Source: a virus. From it: 64,000 nt of DNA. The notes beneath the pieces were generated by a model. It did not search any database. It had not been told where the DNA came from and saw nothing but the letters and a program-made list of their open reading frames with translations. The stretch lies in the IMG/VR virus record IMGVR_UViG_3300025141_008848, positions 1 through 64,000 of that record, one strand, 5' to 3'. The position numbers and the translations under genes were made by a program. How positions within the stretch are numbered: the first letter of the stretch is position 1; each line of letters begins with the position of its first letter. This document shows, in pieces, positions 7,540-16,878 of the stretch.

Positions 7540-10113
7540 TTAAGCTTCGAAGTTTACCTCCTGTAAGTCCTTAATGTTAATGAAGGTAACACCCCTATCA
7601 ACTAACTCTTTATTATTTTTTACAATCATATCGAAGAAATTCCAAGCCATTACAATGATGACTTCTGGTAAATTATCTATACAATATTCTTTACTCTTAA
7701 TTGGTATGTTCACACATGGAATGTATTTACCTACCTTCATTTCGTTGTCCTCAATTATATAATCAATATCATCACCAGTGATTCCGAAATAATTAAGAGC
7801 CGTTGTTGCCTTAGCAGGTGCAGCGTATCCCACGATAACACTATATTTATCTTTCAACTTACCAATGTTATTCGTAACATTAACCTTTAATTGGTTAACC
7901 TTCTTACTGAAGTTGGTATACGTTTCTAACTCTTCGACACCATCTTTCTTTTCAGCTGATAAGAACTTATTAACACTAGGCTCTACCTCAGCACCATGAT
8001 TCTTAACGAATACACGAATCGAACCACCATGAGTATCGATGTGCTCAACCTTATAAACTACATACCCTAACCTATCAAAGAAGTTATTAATTGAAGTTAC
8101 CGTCCAGTAGTTAACGTGTTCGTGGTAGATATTATCGAATGTTAAATCCTTCATAGTATCCATAAGATACTGCACTTCAACAATAAATGAACCATCACTA
8201 TTAAGAATGCTAAAAGCGTCACGTGTAATATCAACCAATACGTCAGAATGAGCAAACACATTAGAAGCGGTAACTAAACTAGCTTTACCGTATGTCTTAT
8301 CAATTTCAGCGATAGCTCTACTATCGAAATAACCGTTAATAGTATTGATACCATTATCATTTGCCATCTTAGCGATATTCTTAGCTGGTTCAACACCAAG
8401 TACTTTAATGCCACTTTCTTGTAATGGTTTAAGTGCTATACCATCATTACTACCTATATCAATTACTAATGTTTTATCATTTAACCCAAACTCTGTTATG
8501 TACTGGGTAGAAACATCCTCAAAGTGCTTTCTAAATGATTTTGCTGTTGAGGAGACGTATAGATAGTTATCAAACATTTTTTGTGGTGGTACACTAACTG
8601 ATAATTGACAGTTATGACATTTTGGGCAATAATTCATCTCTAAAGGATACACCTCAGAATTTTCGTCAACTGACCCTTTTAAATTATTAGCTAAAGGTGA
8701 GTCACCTAAAGAAATAACCCTATGTAAATCTGTCGAACCACAACCTCGACAATCAACCCTATAACTCTCAAGTAACCTAACTCTAGTTTGCTCATCAACT
8801 AGTACATAAGGCATTGTATGTGTTGTACCATAATTTTCATGTTCTCTTTCACCCCTAACAAGATTTAAGAAAATAGAATCTTTAGTGAAAACCATTGTGT
8901 GTGCAACATTTGGTTTGATTATTGCAATATCACCTTCATTTATTACCCTAGTTTCTATTGGTGCATTTGGTATTGATAGGTCTTGAATAACACTAATGTA
9001 TTGACCTTTAATTAATAGACATTTTTGTTCTTGGATTGGGTGATAGTGATTAGCTCTAACTGTACCTTTTTTAGATTCTATATACCCTATTAAGTTAATA
9101 GGTTCCGTAAGTTCATAATTACTTATTTTACCCCTATCATCAATATATTCTTTTCCACCTTGTACAGTATATTCTAATTCCGGCCTGATATCTCTTTTAG
9201 ACCAATTCGATATCATTTCACCTAAACTTTCCTCTAAACTGTACCTGAATTCAAACCCAGTTCCCATCAGTTTTTTATTTGATATGGTATATCCCAGATT
9301 AGGTATTTCATCATCAGTTTCTATAAGAGTAAGATTAGGGTTAATTTTTTTACATAGTTCAGCTACTTCCTTAACAGTCATATTATCTTTAGATAAATGG
9401 AAAGTTTCTCTCTTAATCTCTTCATTTTCCGTCATAAACTTCATGCATCTAACAACATCCATCAAAGGAACTAAACTTTTTAATTGTATGCCACCAGAAA
9501 ATAAACTTATAGTACCATTCTGAGACGCTATTTTAGAAAACAGATTTGGCATAATACCCATCCTCATAGTATCTGTAGAATAACCATAAACAGAGGCTAG
9601 TCTTAATACAACATAATTAAGGTTAGAATTATTTAAATCTTTTTCTGACTCTACTTTTCCTTGTGCATAGGTTAATACTGGACAAGTTGGTTCTGATTCT
9701 GGAATATTAGTTTTTGTTTCATTAAAACCTTCATACACAACATGTGTTGATGGAAATATAATTTTAGCATTTTTATTAGCATATTTAATAACATTTTGGG
9801 TACCTACTATACCTATCTGTTTTACTTGGTTATCGTGCTCCTTATTAGATTGTGTTTTAACATAGGCAACATCCGTAATACCTGCTAAATGGATTATAGT
9901 ATCTGCATCCCCAAGTTCTCTACTTAAAACTACCTCATCTAATATAGATGATTGAATAAAGTTTATCCCCCAATCCCTCAGTTGCTTAACTCTTTCAGAT
10001 ATAAATCTGTTATCAATTACTGTTATTTCTTTAAATCTAGCTTCCCCAGAATAAAGTTTACATAGTTCGGTTCCGATATACCCCAAACCACCTGTTATTA
10101 CTATTTTTTTCAT
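7540..10113 (-). CDS. three-domain fusion: SDR epimerase - cupin - sugar C-methyltransferase
   Basis: An 857-residue single frame joining three enzymes that are usually separate. Residues 1 to about 310 are an extended SDR (TGGLGYIG, STHVVYEG, YAQGK as Y-xxx-K). About 315-435 is a cupin of the WxcM / RmlC-like type (RANHYHPIQEQKCLLIKG, NEGDIAIIKPNVAHTM). About 440-857 is an NDP-hexose C-methyltransferase of the TylC3 kind: a zinc-binding head (CRGCGS, CPKCHNC), motif I VIDIGSNDG, NIYHEHVNYW, and the C-terminal nucleotide-like domain (GYAAPAKATTALNYFG). Together they could isomerise, C-methylate and reduce one 4-keto-6-deoxysugar. No stop or frame change is visible at the junctions. GC counted by hand on a few 60-base lines is somewhat higher in the C-terminal third (30-43%) than upstream (27-33%). 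Confidence 0.88.
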   Translation of the reverse strand: MKKIVITGGLGYIGTELCKLYSGEARFKEITVIDNRFISERVKQLRDWGINFIQSSILDEVVLSRELGDADTIIHLAGITDVAYVKTQSNKEHDNQVKQIGIVGTQNVIKYANKNAKIIFPSTHVVYEGFNETKTNIPESEPTCPVLTYAQGKVESEKDLNNSNLNYVVLRLASVYGYSTDTMRMGIMPNLFSKIASQNGTISLFSGGIQLKSLVPLMDVVRCMKFMTENEEIKRETFHLSKDNMTVKEVAELCKKINPNLTLIETDDEIPNLGYTISNKKLMGTGFEFRYSLEESLGEMISNWSKRDIRPELEYTVQGGKEYIDDRGKISNYELTEPINLIGYIESKKGTVRANHYHPIQEQKCLLIKGQYISVIQDLSIPNAPIETRVINEGDIAIIKPNVAHTMVFTKDSIFLNLVRGEREHENYGTTHTMPYVLVDEQTRVRLLESYRVDCRGCGSTDLHRVISLGDSPLANNLKGSVDENSEVYPLEMNYCPKCHNCQLSVSVPPQKMFDNYLYVSSTAKSFRKHFEDVSTQYITEFGLNDKTLVIDIGSNDGIALKPLQESGIKVLGVEPAKNIAKMANDNGINTINGYFDSRAIAEIDKTYGKASLVTASNVFAHSDVLVDITRDAFSILNSDGSFIVEVQYLMDTMKDLTFDNIYHEHVNYWTVTSINNFFDRLGYVVYKVEHIDTHGGSIRVFVKNHGAEVEPSVNKFLSAEKKDGVEELETYTNFSKKVNQLKVNVTNNIGKLKDKYSVIVGYAAPAKATTALNYFGITGDDIDYIIEDNEMKVGKYIPCVNIPIKSKEYCIDNLPEVIIVMAWNFFDMIVKNNKELVDRGVTFINIKDLQEVNFEA

Positions 10114-10172
10114 TATGTTTGTTTTTTGTTCATATAAAAATAATAATTTATTTTTATATTATAAAGTATTAT

Positions 10173-10970
10173 TTAAGTATACAAAAAGTTTTTAGCTTTT
10201 ATATCTTTAGGAAAGAAAAAATCATCCTGAGGCTTATTGTAATTTAACCAATTATGTGGGGCAATTACTATTTCCTTTGGGCTCAACCAAGCTGACCACC
10301 ACGAAAATGAGGAGGCTGAAATAATATTATATCTAGAGTTGTAAAGACATTTAAAATCTGACATTATACTATTGGAAACTACAGGAATATCTGGAAATAT
10401 CGAAGATGAAAATTCCACGTCATCCGTGACTATAAGAAATTTTACATCACTTTTAACTTCCTTAACCATTTTAAAAGCCTTTAGATAATATTCTTTAGGT
10501 ATTAACCAATTATTAGTTCCGAATAGATTATCACCACCCCTAATATGGACATAACAATATTCATCCACAGGATACTTGGCAATTACTGATTTTGTAACCT
10601 CATCCATTTCCAACTCAAACCAAGATTTAACCATATCCTCATAACCCTCAAAGTATTTTTCTGTTTGGAAATACCCACGTAAGTGAGTAAAATCTGACAC
10701 ATCAAATACAGATGGGTTAAAGGCCTGGTCGGGACTTTCTTGAAATATCTTTTGTATGGGTCCATCCACCACACCTAAGTCAATGGTGGGGAAACATTCT
10801 TTTAGATTTCCCGCGTAGGGAAGGTTAAAATTACACCCTTTTTTATGAGCAATTAATCTACATAATGCATATTGGAACATATGATTACCTAATGATATAT
10901 TATTCTGTTGTGCGACACCAAATTTCTTTAATTGAGATTCGGATAATTGGTTAACGTGTATTGAAATCAT
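10173..10970 (-). CDS. GT11-like glycosyltransferase (divergent paralogue)
   Basis: A 265-residue paralogue of the GT11 gene at 5121. The N-terminal motif is displaced by about 20 residues and reads NISLGNHMFQYALCRL. The donor motif is HIRGGDNL instead of HxRRxD, so the second Arg is replaced by Gly. The C-terminal motif SASSFSWWSAWL is intact. Loss of the RR pair suggests a different donor or acceptor from classical fucosyltransferases. It stands between two AT-rich gaps (59 and 58 bases), unlike most neighbours, so it may have its own promoter, although I see no clear one. Confidence 0.8.
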   Translation of the reverse strand: MISIHVNQLSESQLKKFGVAQQNNISLGNHMFQYALCRLIAHKKGCNFNLPYAGNLKECFPTIDLGVVDGPIQKIFQESPDQAFNPSVFDVSDFTHLRGYFQTEKYFEGYEDMVKSWFELEMDEVTKSVIAKYPVDEYCYVHIRGGDNLFGTNNWLIPKEYYLKAFKMVKEVKSDVKFLIVTDDVEFSSSIFPDIPVVSNSIMSDFKCLYNSRYNIISASSFSWWSAWLSPKEIVIAPHNWLNYNKPQDDFFFPKDIKAKNFLYT

Positions 10971-11028
10971 ATATATTATTTTTATTAAAAATATAATGAA
11001 TTAAGGTTAAAGTGAATGACTATCTTAT

Positions 11029-11934
11029 CTATTTAATTAAATAAGTAAATTTGGTTTTTATTAAGTCAAGAATTTCTTGAGGGTAAGTATAGGAATCTAA
11101 ATCTACCTCTTTTAAACCATCAAAATAGAATTCTTGTATACTATCCCTATACGAATTATTCGTCCTCCCAAATAAATCTACACCACTCTGGATTTTATTC
11201 TCTATATTCGATGTGATGTGGGTATTATTAAATTCTTGATGAGCATACGAGTCAATTTTTGTTTTAATTCTATCCACACCACCCATAAATGATAAGTGCC
11301 ATCCACCTTTCTCTATTTTATCAAAATCAACTCTTTTATTTTTAAGGTGTGTTAGGGAGACCTCTTTAGTGTCTTTATATCTAACTACATAATTTCCATA
11401 CCAGTTAGTGTGTGCCATGGTATTTATGTGGTAATAAAAACAATCTTGTAGAACACAGTAGTTATATAATTTTTTTTCTTTTATATCTTTCACCACTTCT
11501 GGTTTTGGGATTTCATCTAAATCAGAAAGCATAATCATATCATCATCATCACAATCCATCAAACCAAACTGGATAAATTCTTTTTGTAGGTAGTCCCTAC
11601 AGAATGTGGGGTATTGTTTGAGCTGACTCTCAGACTCTTCTATATCATATCGTTCCGATATTTTATTATACATTAAACTATGTTTATCACCACCAACTTT
11701 TTTACCCATATCTAATATATTAGACGGGAAGTCATTCACAACATGTATAATCTTATCATTATATTTACTAAATAATTCTTTATTCTCTTGGTAGTATAAT
11801 TTTTTTTCTTTATCGGAATGAGTTCTAGTGGCCTCACTTATTACAAAGTAATCAACGTGGTCGTACAACAACTCTAATCGTATCTCTAGTAAGTCCAATT
11901 CATTAAAGAATTGAAAACAATCGTAAATTTTCAT
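11029..11934 (-). CDS. GT17-like glycosyltransferase
   Basis: A 301-residue protein whose opening MKIYDCFQFFNELDLLEIRL, the FVISEATRTHSD segment, the acid-rich MIMLSDLDEIPK (a D-x-D type metal site) and GGWHLSFMGG followed by KIDSYAHQEF are the order seen in GT17, the family of beta-1,4-N-acetylglucosaminyltransferase III and many bacterial and viral relatives. Length is normal. It lies 5 bases from the downstream end of the GT11-like gene at 11940. The donor sugar in bacterial and phage members is not established, so only the family is claimed. Confidence 0.82.
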   Translation of the reverse strand: MKIYDCFQFFNELDLLEIRLELLYDHVDYFVISEATRTHSDKEKKLYYQENKELFSKYNDKIIHVVNDFPSNILDMGKKVGGDKHSLMYNKISERYDIEESESQLKQYPTFCRDYLQKEFIQFGLMDCDDDDMIMLSDLDEIPKPEVVKDIKEKKLYNYCVLQDCFYYHINTMAHTNWYGNYVVRYKDTKEVSLTHLKNKRVDFDKIEKGGWHLSFMGGVDRIKTKIDSYAHQEFNNTHITSNIENKIQSGVDLFGRTNNSYRDSIQEFYFDGLKEVDLDSYTYPQEILDLIKTKFTYLIK

Positions 11935-11939
11935 AATAT

Positions 11940-12851
11940 CTATTTATTTATTTTTTTATTATATTCTAATGCCTCTTTTTTACATGTATCATAATCATAT
12001 AACACACCTTCTCTATCTAAGTACTCAAAACGACTTGTATAGATTTCACGTTGTGACCAATACCCATCACTTAAATTATGTGAGTTAAAATATTTAGGGG
12101 CCAATACTTTATTTGAATTATCATTTAACCAAGCAGCCCACCAAGAAAAGGTGGAGTTGGATATTATAAGCCACTTTGCTTGGGTAACAACATAAAAATC
12201 AAAACCAATATCCACATGAATTGCTTTTATATCAAACGGCATATAATTTTTAGCTGTCTGGATATCATCTGTTACTATAAGGAATTCCATATTCTCATTA
12301 ATAGACTTCATATGGTTAATAGAATCCCTCCAGTACTCCTTTCGTAAAAGAACGTTTGGTATGTTTCTATATTCACCACCTCTAAAATTAATAACACATA
12401 AATTATCATTTAATGATATTCCCATCTCATTTAATCTACCATCAAATATTATTTTATAGGAGTCATTTATTGTAAACCATTTTTTAATATCATCCCTTCT
12501 ATCCACTATATAGTTTTCAGACTGGTATATACCACCAACAGAACCATTATCACCAATTAGTCTAGTATTATCCTCAATTTCATATAGTCGTTTATCTAAA
12601 CTATTAAACCAGACTTTTTCACCATTACCTTCGTGAAAATCCCATCTTTCATGAAAATTATTTAATATCCCACTAACTGGCTTACCGAAATCAACATCCA
12701 TAAATGTCATTTGACTATTACCTTGGTGATAGTCGTTAGATGTCTGTGGGTCAATACCCCATTCATATCCTAGCTTTTCCGCTACAATCCTACAGACAGC
12801 ATATTGCCACATATGATTACCTAAATTTCCAGTTAAATTTGTTGTTATCAT
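11940..12851 (-). CDS. GT11-like glycosyltransferase (third paralogue)
   Basis: A 303-residue protein, longer than its two paralogues. N-terminal NLTGNLGNHMWQYAVCRI matches the GT11 start. The donor loop reads NFRGGEYRN, replacing HxRRxD much as HIRGGD does in the paralogue at 10173. The C-terminal NSTFSWWAAWL motif is kept. The shared R-G-G form in two paralogues argues that they descend from one diverged copy. The start codon overlaps the stop of the upstream methyltransferase gene by 4 bases (12848-12851). It probably adds a sugar from a GDP donor; specificity is unknown. Confidence 0.8.
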   Translation of the reverse strand: MITTNLTGNLGNHMWQYAVCRIVAEKLGYEWGIDPQTSNDYHQGNSQMTFMDVDFGKPVSGILNNFHERWDFHEGNGEKVWFNSLDKRLYEIEDNTRLIGDNGSVGGIYQSENYIVDRRDDIKKWFTINDSYKIIFDGRLNEMGISLNDNLCVINFRGGEYRNIPNVLLRKEYWRDSINHMKSINENMEFLIVTDDIQTAKNYMPFDIKAIHVDIGFDFYVVTQAKWLIISNSTFSWWAAWLNDNSNKVLAPKYFNSHNLSDGYWSQREIYTSRFEYLDREGVLYDYDTCKKEALEYNKKINK

Positions 12852-13513
12852 ATTTTTGTTATTACTATTAGATAGTTATCATAACTATGACCAGCCCTTA
12901 GGTCTTTAACTGTAACGGAATAACCTTCCGGTAAAATATTGTTAACCTCACCCAACCAATAATCAGGTTGTTGACAATCCTCAATAACTAGTACTCCATT
13001 AGGACGTAACATAGATAAAAAATTATTCACCACGAATAACACATCAGGTAACATATGACTTCCATCATCAATAATAATATCAAACGTCACACCACTTAAT
13101 TGTTCTTTTAGAGAAGCATCTTTTATATCTTTGAATATAAAAGTAATATCGTCCTTACGGTATTCCGGTAATACAACATCAACTATATCTACCCCATAAA
13201 TGTTAACATTAGGGAAATAGTCTCTACAGGCCATTAAACCACCTCCTCTTTGGATTCCTATCTCTAAAAAGTTAATCTCAGTGCCCTTATCGAAATTCTC
13301 GAATAGAGAATCATAAGATTCTCCATAGGTATGACCTATAGGGGTCTCCGCGTTATCAACAACTACTCTATCATCTAAATTGTTATAGATGTTTCTTATT
13401 GTTCCATGATTCTTATCGGTCACATACTTTAATAATAACTCACCAAAGTTAGGTCCCAGGGTCTTATTTTCCATAATTAGGGGTATACTATTTTTTCCAT
13501 TTATTTTAACCAA
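12848..13513 (-). CDS. class I SAM-dependent methyltransferase
   Basis: A 221-residue protein. FLEIGIQRGGGL near residue 82 is motif I, IYGVDI ends strand 2, and FDIIIDDGSHMLPDV with Asp-Asp and His resembles the metal-dependent sugar O-methyltransferases of the MycE / Methyltransf_24 type; GVLVIEDCQ follows. The first 13 bases of the frame overlap the upstream DUF5672-like gene; a second in-frame ATG (residue 14, MENKTLG) would remove that overlap, so the start is uncertain. It is one of four methyltransferase domains in the cluster. Confidence 0.78.
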   Translation of the reverse strand: MVKINGKNSIPLIMENKTLGPNFGELLLKYVTDKNHGTIRNIYNNLDDRVVVDNAETPIGHTYGESYDSLFENFDKGTEINFLEIGIQRGGGLMACRDYFPNVNIYGVDIVDVVLPEYRKDDITFIFKDIKDASLKEQLSGVTFDIIIDDGSHMLPDVLFVVNNFLSMLRPNGVLVIEDCQQPDYWLGEVNNILPEGYSVTVKDLRAGHSYDNYLIVITKI

Positions 13514-14190
13514 TTATTTCCTATAGTGTTTACTTCGTCAATATTGTTCCATTTAGAACTCTTACCATGAAACCCAAACGGTGTAATACCTTCTATCTCA
13601 GGTATATATGATTCATGTGAAAAATACTTAGCCACATCTAGAGGTGCGTACCTCATACCATTTTCTTCAAATATGTGTCTATAATTTACACATATATAAC
13701 CATCTTCATTGTAAAACCCATGAAAGGACTTCCACTCTAACCCTAATTTATTCGGTAGGTCCACCAATTTTTTAGACCTCAAAGAAAATCCACCATTACC
13801 AACCCTAAAAAGATTACCCTTGGTATCTCTATAAGAGAAGTTATCATTTGGTAAAGACCAAGGAGCACCAATATAATCGTACTCTAAAAATTCGTTACGC
13901 CAAGATGAAGGATTAACTACATAACCATCGGGTTGTATAACTAAAACAAATTCAGTCTCAAAGTACCCACCCAACTTGTATATTATATTATAACTATATT
14001 CATCTATACTGTTCATTTTATCAATATACTCAAACTTAATGTTTGGTGGGAGGTTATTTGGTTTTTCATGTGACACTAATTTGACTGCACCAAAATTAAT
14101 GCCCCGACAACTATATTCTAAAGCTTTTATCGACTCATCTAATTTAATAGAACTTAATATTACTAATGTTACATTTTTTAAATTAAGCAT
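13501..14190 (-). CDS. DUF5672-like putative glycosyltransferase
   Basis: A 229-residue protein matching the pattern I recall for DUF5672: LVIQPDGYVVNPSSW, YDYIGAPW, VGNGGFSLRSKKL, an EDGYICVNYR block and final HGK. These are GT-A-like sugar transferases seen in bacterial and viral glycan loci. The P-D-G segment replaces the usual D-x-D. The gene overlaps the upstream fusion gene by 8 bases and the downstream methyltransferase by 13. The donor is unknown; the assignment rests on motif order only. Confidence 0.7.
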   Translation of the reverse strand: MLNLKNVTLVILSSIKLDESIKALEYSCRGINFGAVKLVSHEKPNNLPPNIKFEYIDKMNSIDEYSYNIIYKLGGYFETEFVLVIQPDGYVVNPSSWRNEFLEYDYIGAPWSLPNDNFSYRDTKGNLFRVGNGGFSLRSKKLVDLPNKLGLEWKSFHGFYNEDGYICVNYRHIFEENGMRYAPLDVAKYFSHESYIPEIEGITPFGFHGKSSKWNNIDEVNTIGNNWLK

Positions 14191-15589
14191 ATTTTAATTT
14201 TAACATATTAAATTCTGTATCTTTTAATGATTGTGGTATTGTGTCCGTCAATCGTTCCCCCCAAGTCCTGTTAACTACAGTTATTTCCTCCAGTATAGAA
14301 GGTTCACCATGTAAATCAAACATCCGTTTATAGTAATCTACATCCATCAACCAATTTAACCCCTCATCGAAGAAAAGTAAATTTTTATTTTTAATGGTCA
14401 TACCACTTGGACATCCCATAGTATTGTTACCCGTCCATATCATATTATTCCAGTGTGGGTTATAAAGTCGATAGTAAGATTTACCATCATTACTGTGATA
14501 AAATTTAGACATCAACCAACTAATATTAGGTTGCGAAATAAGAAAATCTGACTGTATTTTTAACGAATTTTTATCATATAAAAAATCATCCTGGAATAAA
14601 ACTTTAATCCATTTTCCAGAACATAACCTCATAGCGTTATTGATATTTGGAGATATAATACCCCTACCTCTTGAATTCCTAAAATATTTTATATTTAATT
14701 TATCCGACCACTGAGTATAAACATCCTTTATAGTGTCATCCTCACTATGGTCAGATAATACCACCTCAAAGTCCTTAAATGTCTGATTACTCAAAATAGT
14801 TAAACTATGCTCCAAAAACTCCCTACCCCTACCACCGTAACCATAAGTTGGAATCGCAATAGAAAAAAATGGTTTATTTAGTGTGGTGACTAATTTACTA
14901 ATATTCATGGATAAATTTTTGGGTACGTGTGGTGGGGAATAACTTTTTTTAACTTTTTTAGTTTCTGAAGCTAATTCGTAAATAGTTTTTGTTTCGGTAC
15001 CAACATTATACAAACCACTTAAATTATCCATTACCATAGAAATTATAATTTTAGATATGTTAGGACAGTAGTCAAAATTTCCCACCTGGTCAATCCAAGC
15101 ATTATCATAAGGAAATGGGGTTGGTTTATGAGTACATCTACACAAAAGATAATTTTTAGAACTTAACTGAACTAAACCGTCACCTAACAATTTTGTGTAA
15201 CCATACCAATTATTACAATGAACTGGTACAGTATTTTCTGTAGCTTCAGAATCAGAATTAGAGTAAAGATAGTCGGTAGAAATGTGCACCAGTTTAACAT
15301 TCCAGTTATTACAAAAATCTATTAAGTTGGATACCCCCACGTAGTTAACGTCCCAATGAACATCTCTATTTTTATTGTAGGTGTCGGTATTAGCGATACA
15401 ATTAACTATTACATCATATTTACAATGTTGTATCGCACCAAACTCTACATTAGTTAGTAGGTGGTAAGTACCCAAGTCGGTAATATCAAAACCATCACTA
15501 TTTCTAGAAATACAATCCCATTGGGTTTGCTTAACTATCTCTGAACCCAATAACCCATCACCTAATACTAAAACTCTTAATTTTTCCAT
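14183..15589 (-). CDS. fusion: RmlD-like SDR reductase - GT2 glycosyltransferase
   Basis: A 468-residue frame joining two activities. Residues 1 to about 230 look like a dTDP-4-dehydrorhamnose reductase relative: VLGDGLLGSEIV, NCIANTDTYN, VHISTDYLYS and WYGYTKLLGD as Y-xxx-K. From about residue 240, SIAIPTYGYGGRGREFLEHS, DFEVVLSDHSEDDT and KWIKVLFQDDFLYD are the GT2 GT-A fold with its metal-binding acidic pair. One chain could make the deoxysugar and then transfer it. No stop or frame slip at the junction (around 14870-14900). It overlaps the DUF5672-like gene by 8 bases and the RfbH-like gene by 13. Confidence 0.82.
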   Translation of the reverse strand: MEKLRVLVLGDGLLGSEIVKQTQWDCISRNSDGFDITDLGTYHLLTNVEFGAIQHCKYDVIVNCIANTDTYNKNRDVHWDVNYVGVSNLIDFCNNWNVKLVHISTDYLYSNSDSEATENTVPVHCNNWYGYTKLLGDGLVQLSSKNYLLCRCTHKPTPFPYDNAWIDQVGNFDYCPNISKIIISMVMDNLSGLYNVGTETKTIYELASETKKVKKSYSPPHVPKNLSMNISKLVTTLNKPFFSIAIPTYGYGGRGREFLEHSLTILSNQTFKDFEVVLSDHSEDDTIKDVYTQWSDKLNIKYFRNSRGRGIISPNINNAMRLCSGKWIKVLFQDDFLYDKNSLKIQSDFLISQPNISWLMSKFYHSNDGKSYYRLYNPHWNNMIWTGNNTMGCPSGMTIKNKNLLFFDEGLNWLMDVDYYKRMFDLHGEPSILEEITVVNRTWGERLTDTIPQSLKDTEFNMLKLKYA

Positions 15590-16878
15590 TTATTAACGAA
15601 TATACTTTCTATATAATCAAACACTTCATTTGTATAATGTGGTGCAGCACCAACAAAAAATACTTTATCTAAAACCTTATTTGCGTTAGGATAATCTCCT
15701 AACTCCCCCAAATGACTATAACCTGGATGCATTAGTATATTACCAGCAAAATAATTCCTAGTCTGAATTTTATTCTCTTCTAAAAAAGACACTAACCGAC
15801 CCTTTAATTTTTTATCTTTACAAATAAAGGGGGTACCAAACCAACAAGTGTCAGCTTTTGGTAGCATAGAAACTCCTTTGATTCCAGACACATACTTTAG
15901 AAAAATAGACTCAATAGTATTTTTACTACGTTTTCTATTTGTATCTATCTCATCAAATTTCTTTAATTGTACTAACCCAATGGACCCTTGTAAGTCCATA
16001 GGTTTTAAATTGTACCCCATATTGGTAAAAACATACTTATGGTCTATTATCCCATCATATGTGTCTAACCACGTATCAAACCTTTTACCACACGTACCAC
16101 AAGATAGTAGGTTAGCAGAACCAACACAATAACAATCTCTACCCCACCAAGCAAAACTAGTAAATAATTTTTTTAATGGGGCTATGTTAGTACAAACAGC
16201 ACCACCTTCACCAGTAGATATGTGATGAGCTGGATAAAAGGAAGAAGTCCAAGCTTCATAGTACTCACTTAAATGTTTACCGTCCCATTTAGAACCAATA
16301 CTATCACAACTATCACCTATTAATTTTATATCATGTTTTTTACATAATTCACTTAAAAAATCCATGTCAGGTACATTACCTAATACCGGAGATACAAATA
16401 TAGCCTTAGTTCTAGAAGTTATTTTTTCCTCTATTTTAGTGACATCAAAGTTCAACGTATCATATTCTATATCTACAAATACTGGAGTTAAATTATTTTG
16501 TACTATAACAGAGATTGTCGTTGGAAACCCAACAGGTGAAACAATAACCTCATCACCATCTCCCCAACCAAAATACTTCTTAAGAGCTGACATTAGAACT
16601 AAATTAGCTGAACTACCTGAGTTTACCATTTGGACAAACTCGGCACCAAATAACTTACCAAACTTACGTTCAAATTTATGGACATTTTCTCCAGCAACAA
16701 CCCACTTACCTTCTATAAAAGTTTTTATGGCTGCCATAATCTCTTCTTCATCCCAGTAAGGTCCAGAATACAACACTTGGCTTTTACCTGGAACAAATGC
16801 TTGGTTGTAAAGGTATTTTGGTTTGTTTTCTTTTAGATAACCTAAAAGTGATGGTAATATAGTATCTATTTCTTTCAT
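15577..16878 (-). CDS. RfbH-like nucleotide-sugar 3-dehydrase (DegT/DnrJ fold, PMP and Fe-S)
   Basis: A 433-residue member of the DegT/DnrJ/EryC1 fold. The position that normally holds the PLP-binding lysine reads SFYPAHHISTGEGG with His218-His219, the signature of 3-deoxysugar dehydrases (RfbH/E1, ColD) rather than aminotransferases. Four cysteines, C249-x-C251-x8-C260-x2-C263 before GKRF, correspond to the iron-sulfur cysteines of E1, and GYNLKPMDLQGSIGL matches the same family. RfbH removes the C3 hydroxyl of a CDP-4-keto-6-deoxyhexose, the step toward 3,6-dideoxyhexoses, and needs an E3-type reductase, which I do not see here. It overlaps the fusion gene downstream by 13 bases and its ATG overlaps the stop of the upstream GT2 gene by one base. 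Confidence 0.87.
   Translation of the reverse strand: MKEIDTILPSLLGYLKENKPKYLYNQAFVPGKSQVLYSGPYWDEEEIMAAIKTFIEGKWVVAGENVHKFERKFGKLFGAEFVQMVNSGSSANLVLMSALKKYFGWGDGDEVIVSPVGFPTTISVIVQNNLTPVFVDIEYDTLNFDVTKIEEKITSRTKAIFVSPVLGNVPDMDFLSELCKKHDIKLIGDSCDSIGSKWDGKHLSEYYEAWTSSFYPAHHISTGEGGAVCTNIAPLKKLFTSFAWWGRDCYCVGSANLLSCGTCGKRFDTWLDTYDGIIDHKYVFTNMGYNLKPMDLQGSIGLVQLKKFDEIDTNRKRSKNTIESIFLKYVSGIKGVSMLPKADTCWFGTPFICKDKKLKGRLVSFLEENKIQTRNYFAGNILMHPGYSHLGELGDYPNANKVLDKVFFVGAAPHYTNEVFDYIESIFVNKWKN

Noticed and set aside
8345-8566. Open frames on the opposite strand of large genes (for example inside the fusion, tape-measure and hub genes)
   Set aside because: They have no recognisable domain or ribosome site and follow from codon bias of the true genes.
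15577-16878. DegT protein as an ordinary sugar aminotransferase
   Set aside because: The catalytic lysine is replaced by His and four Cys match 3-dehydrases.
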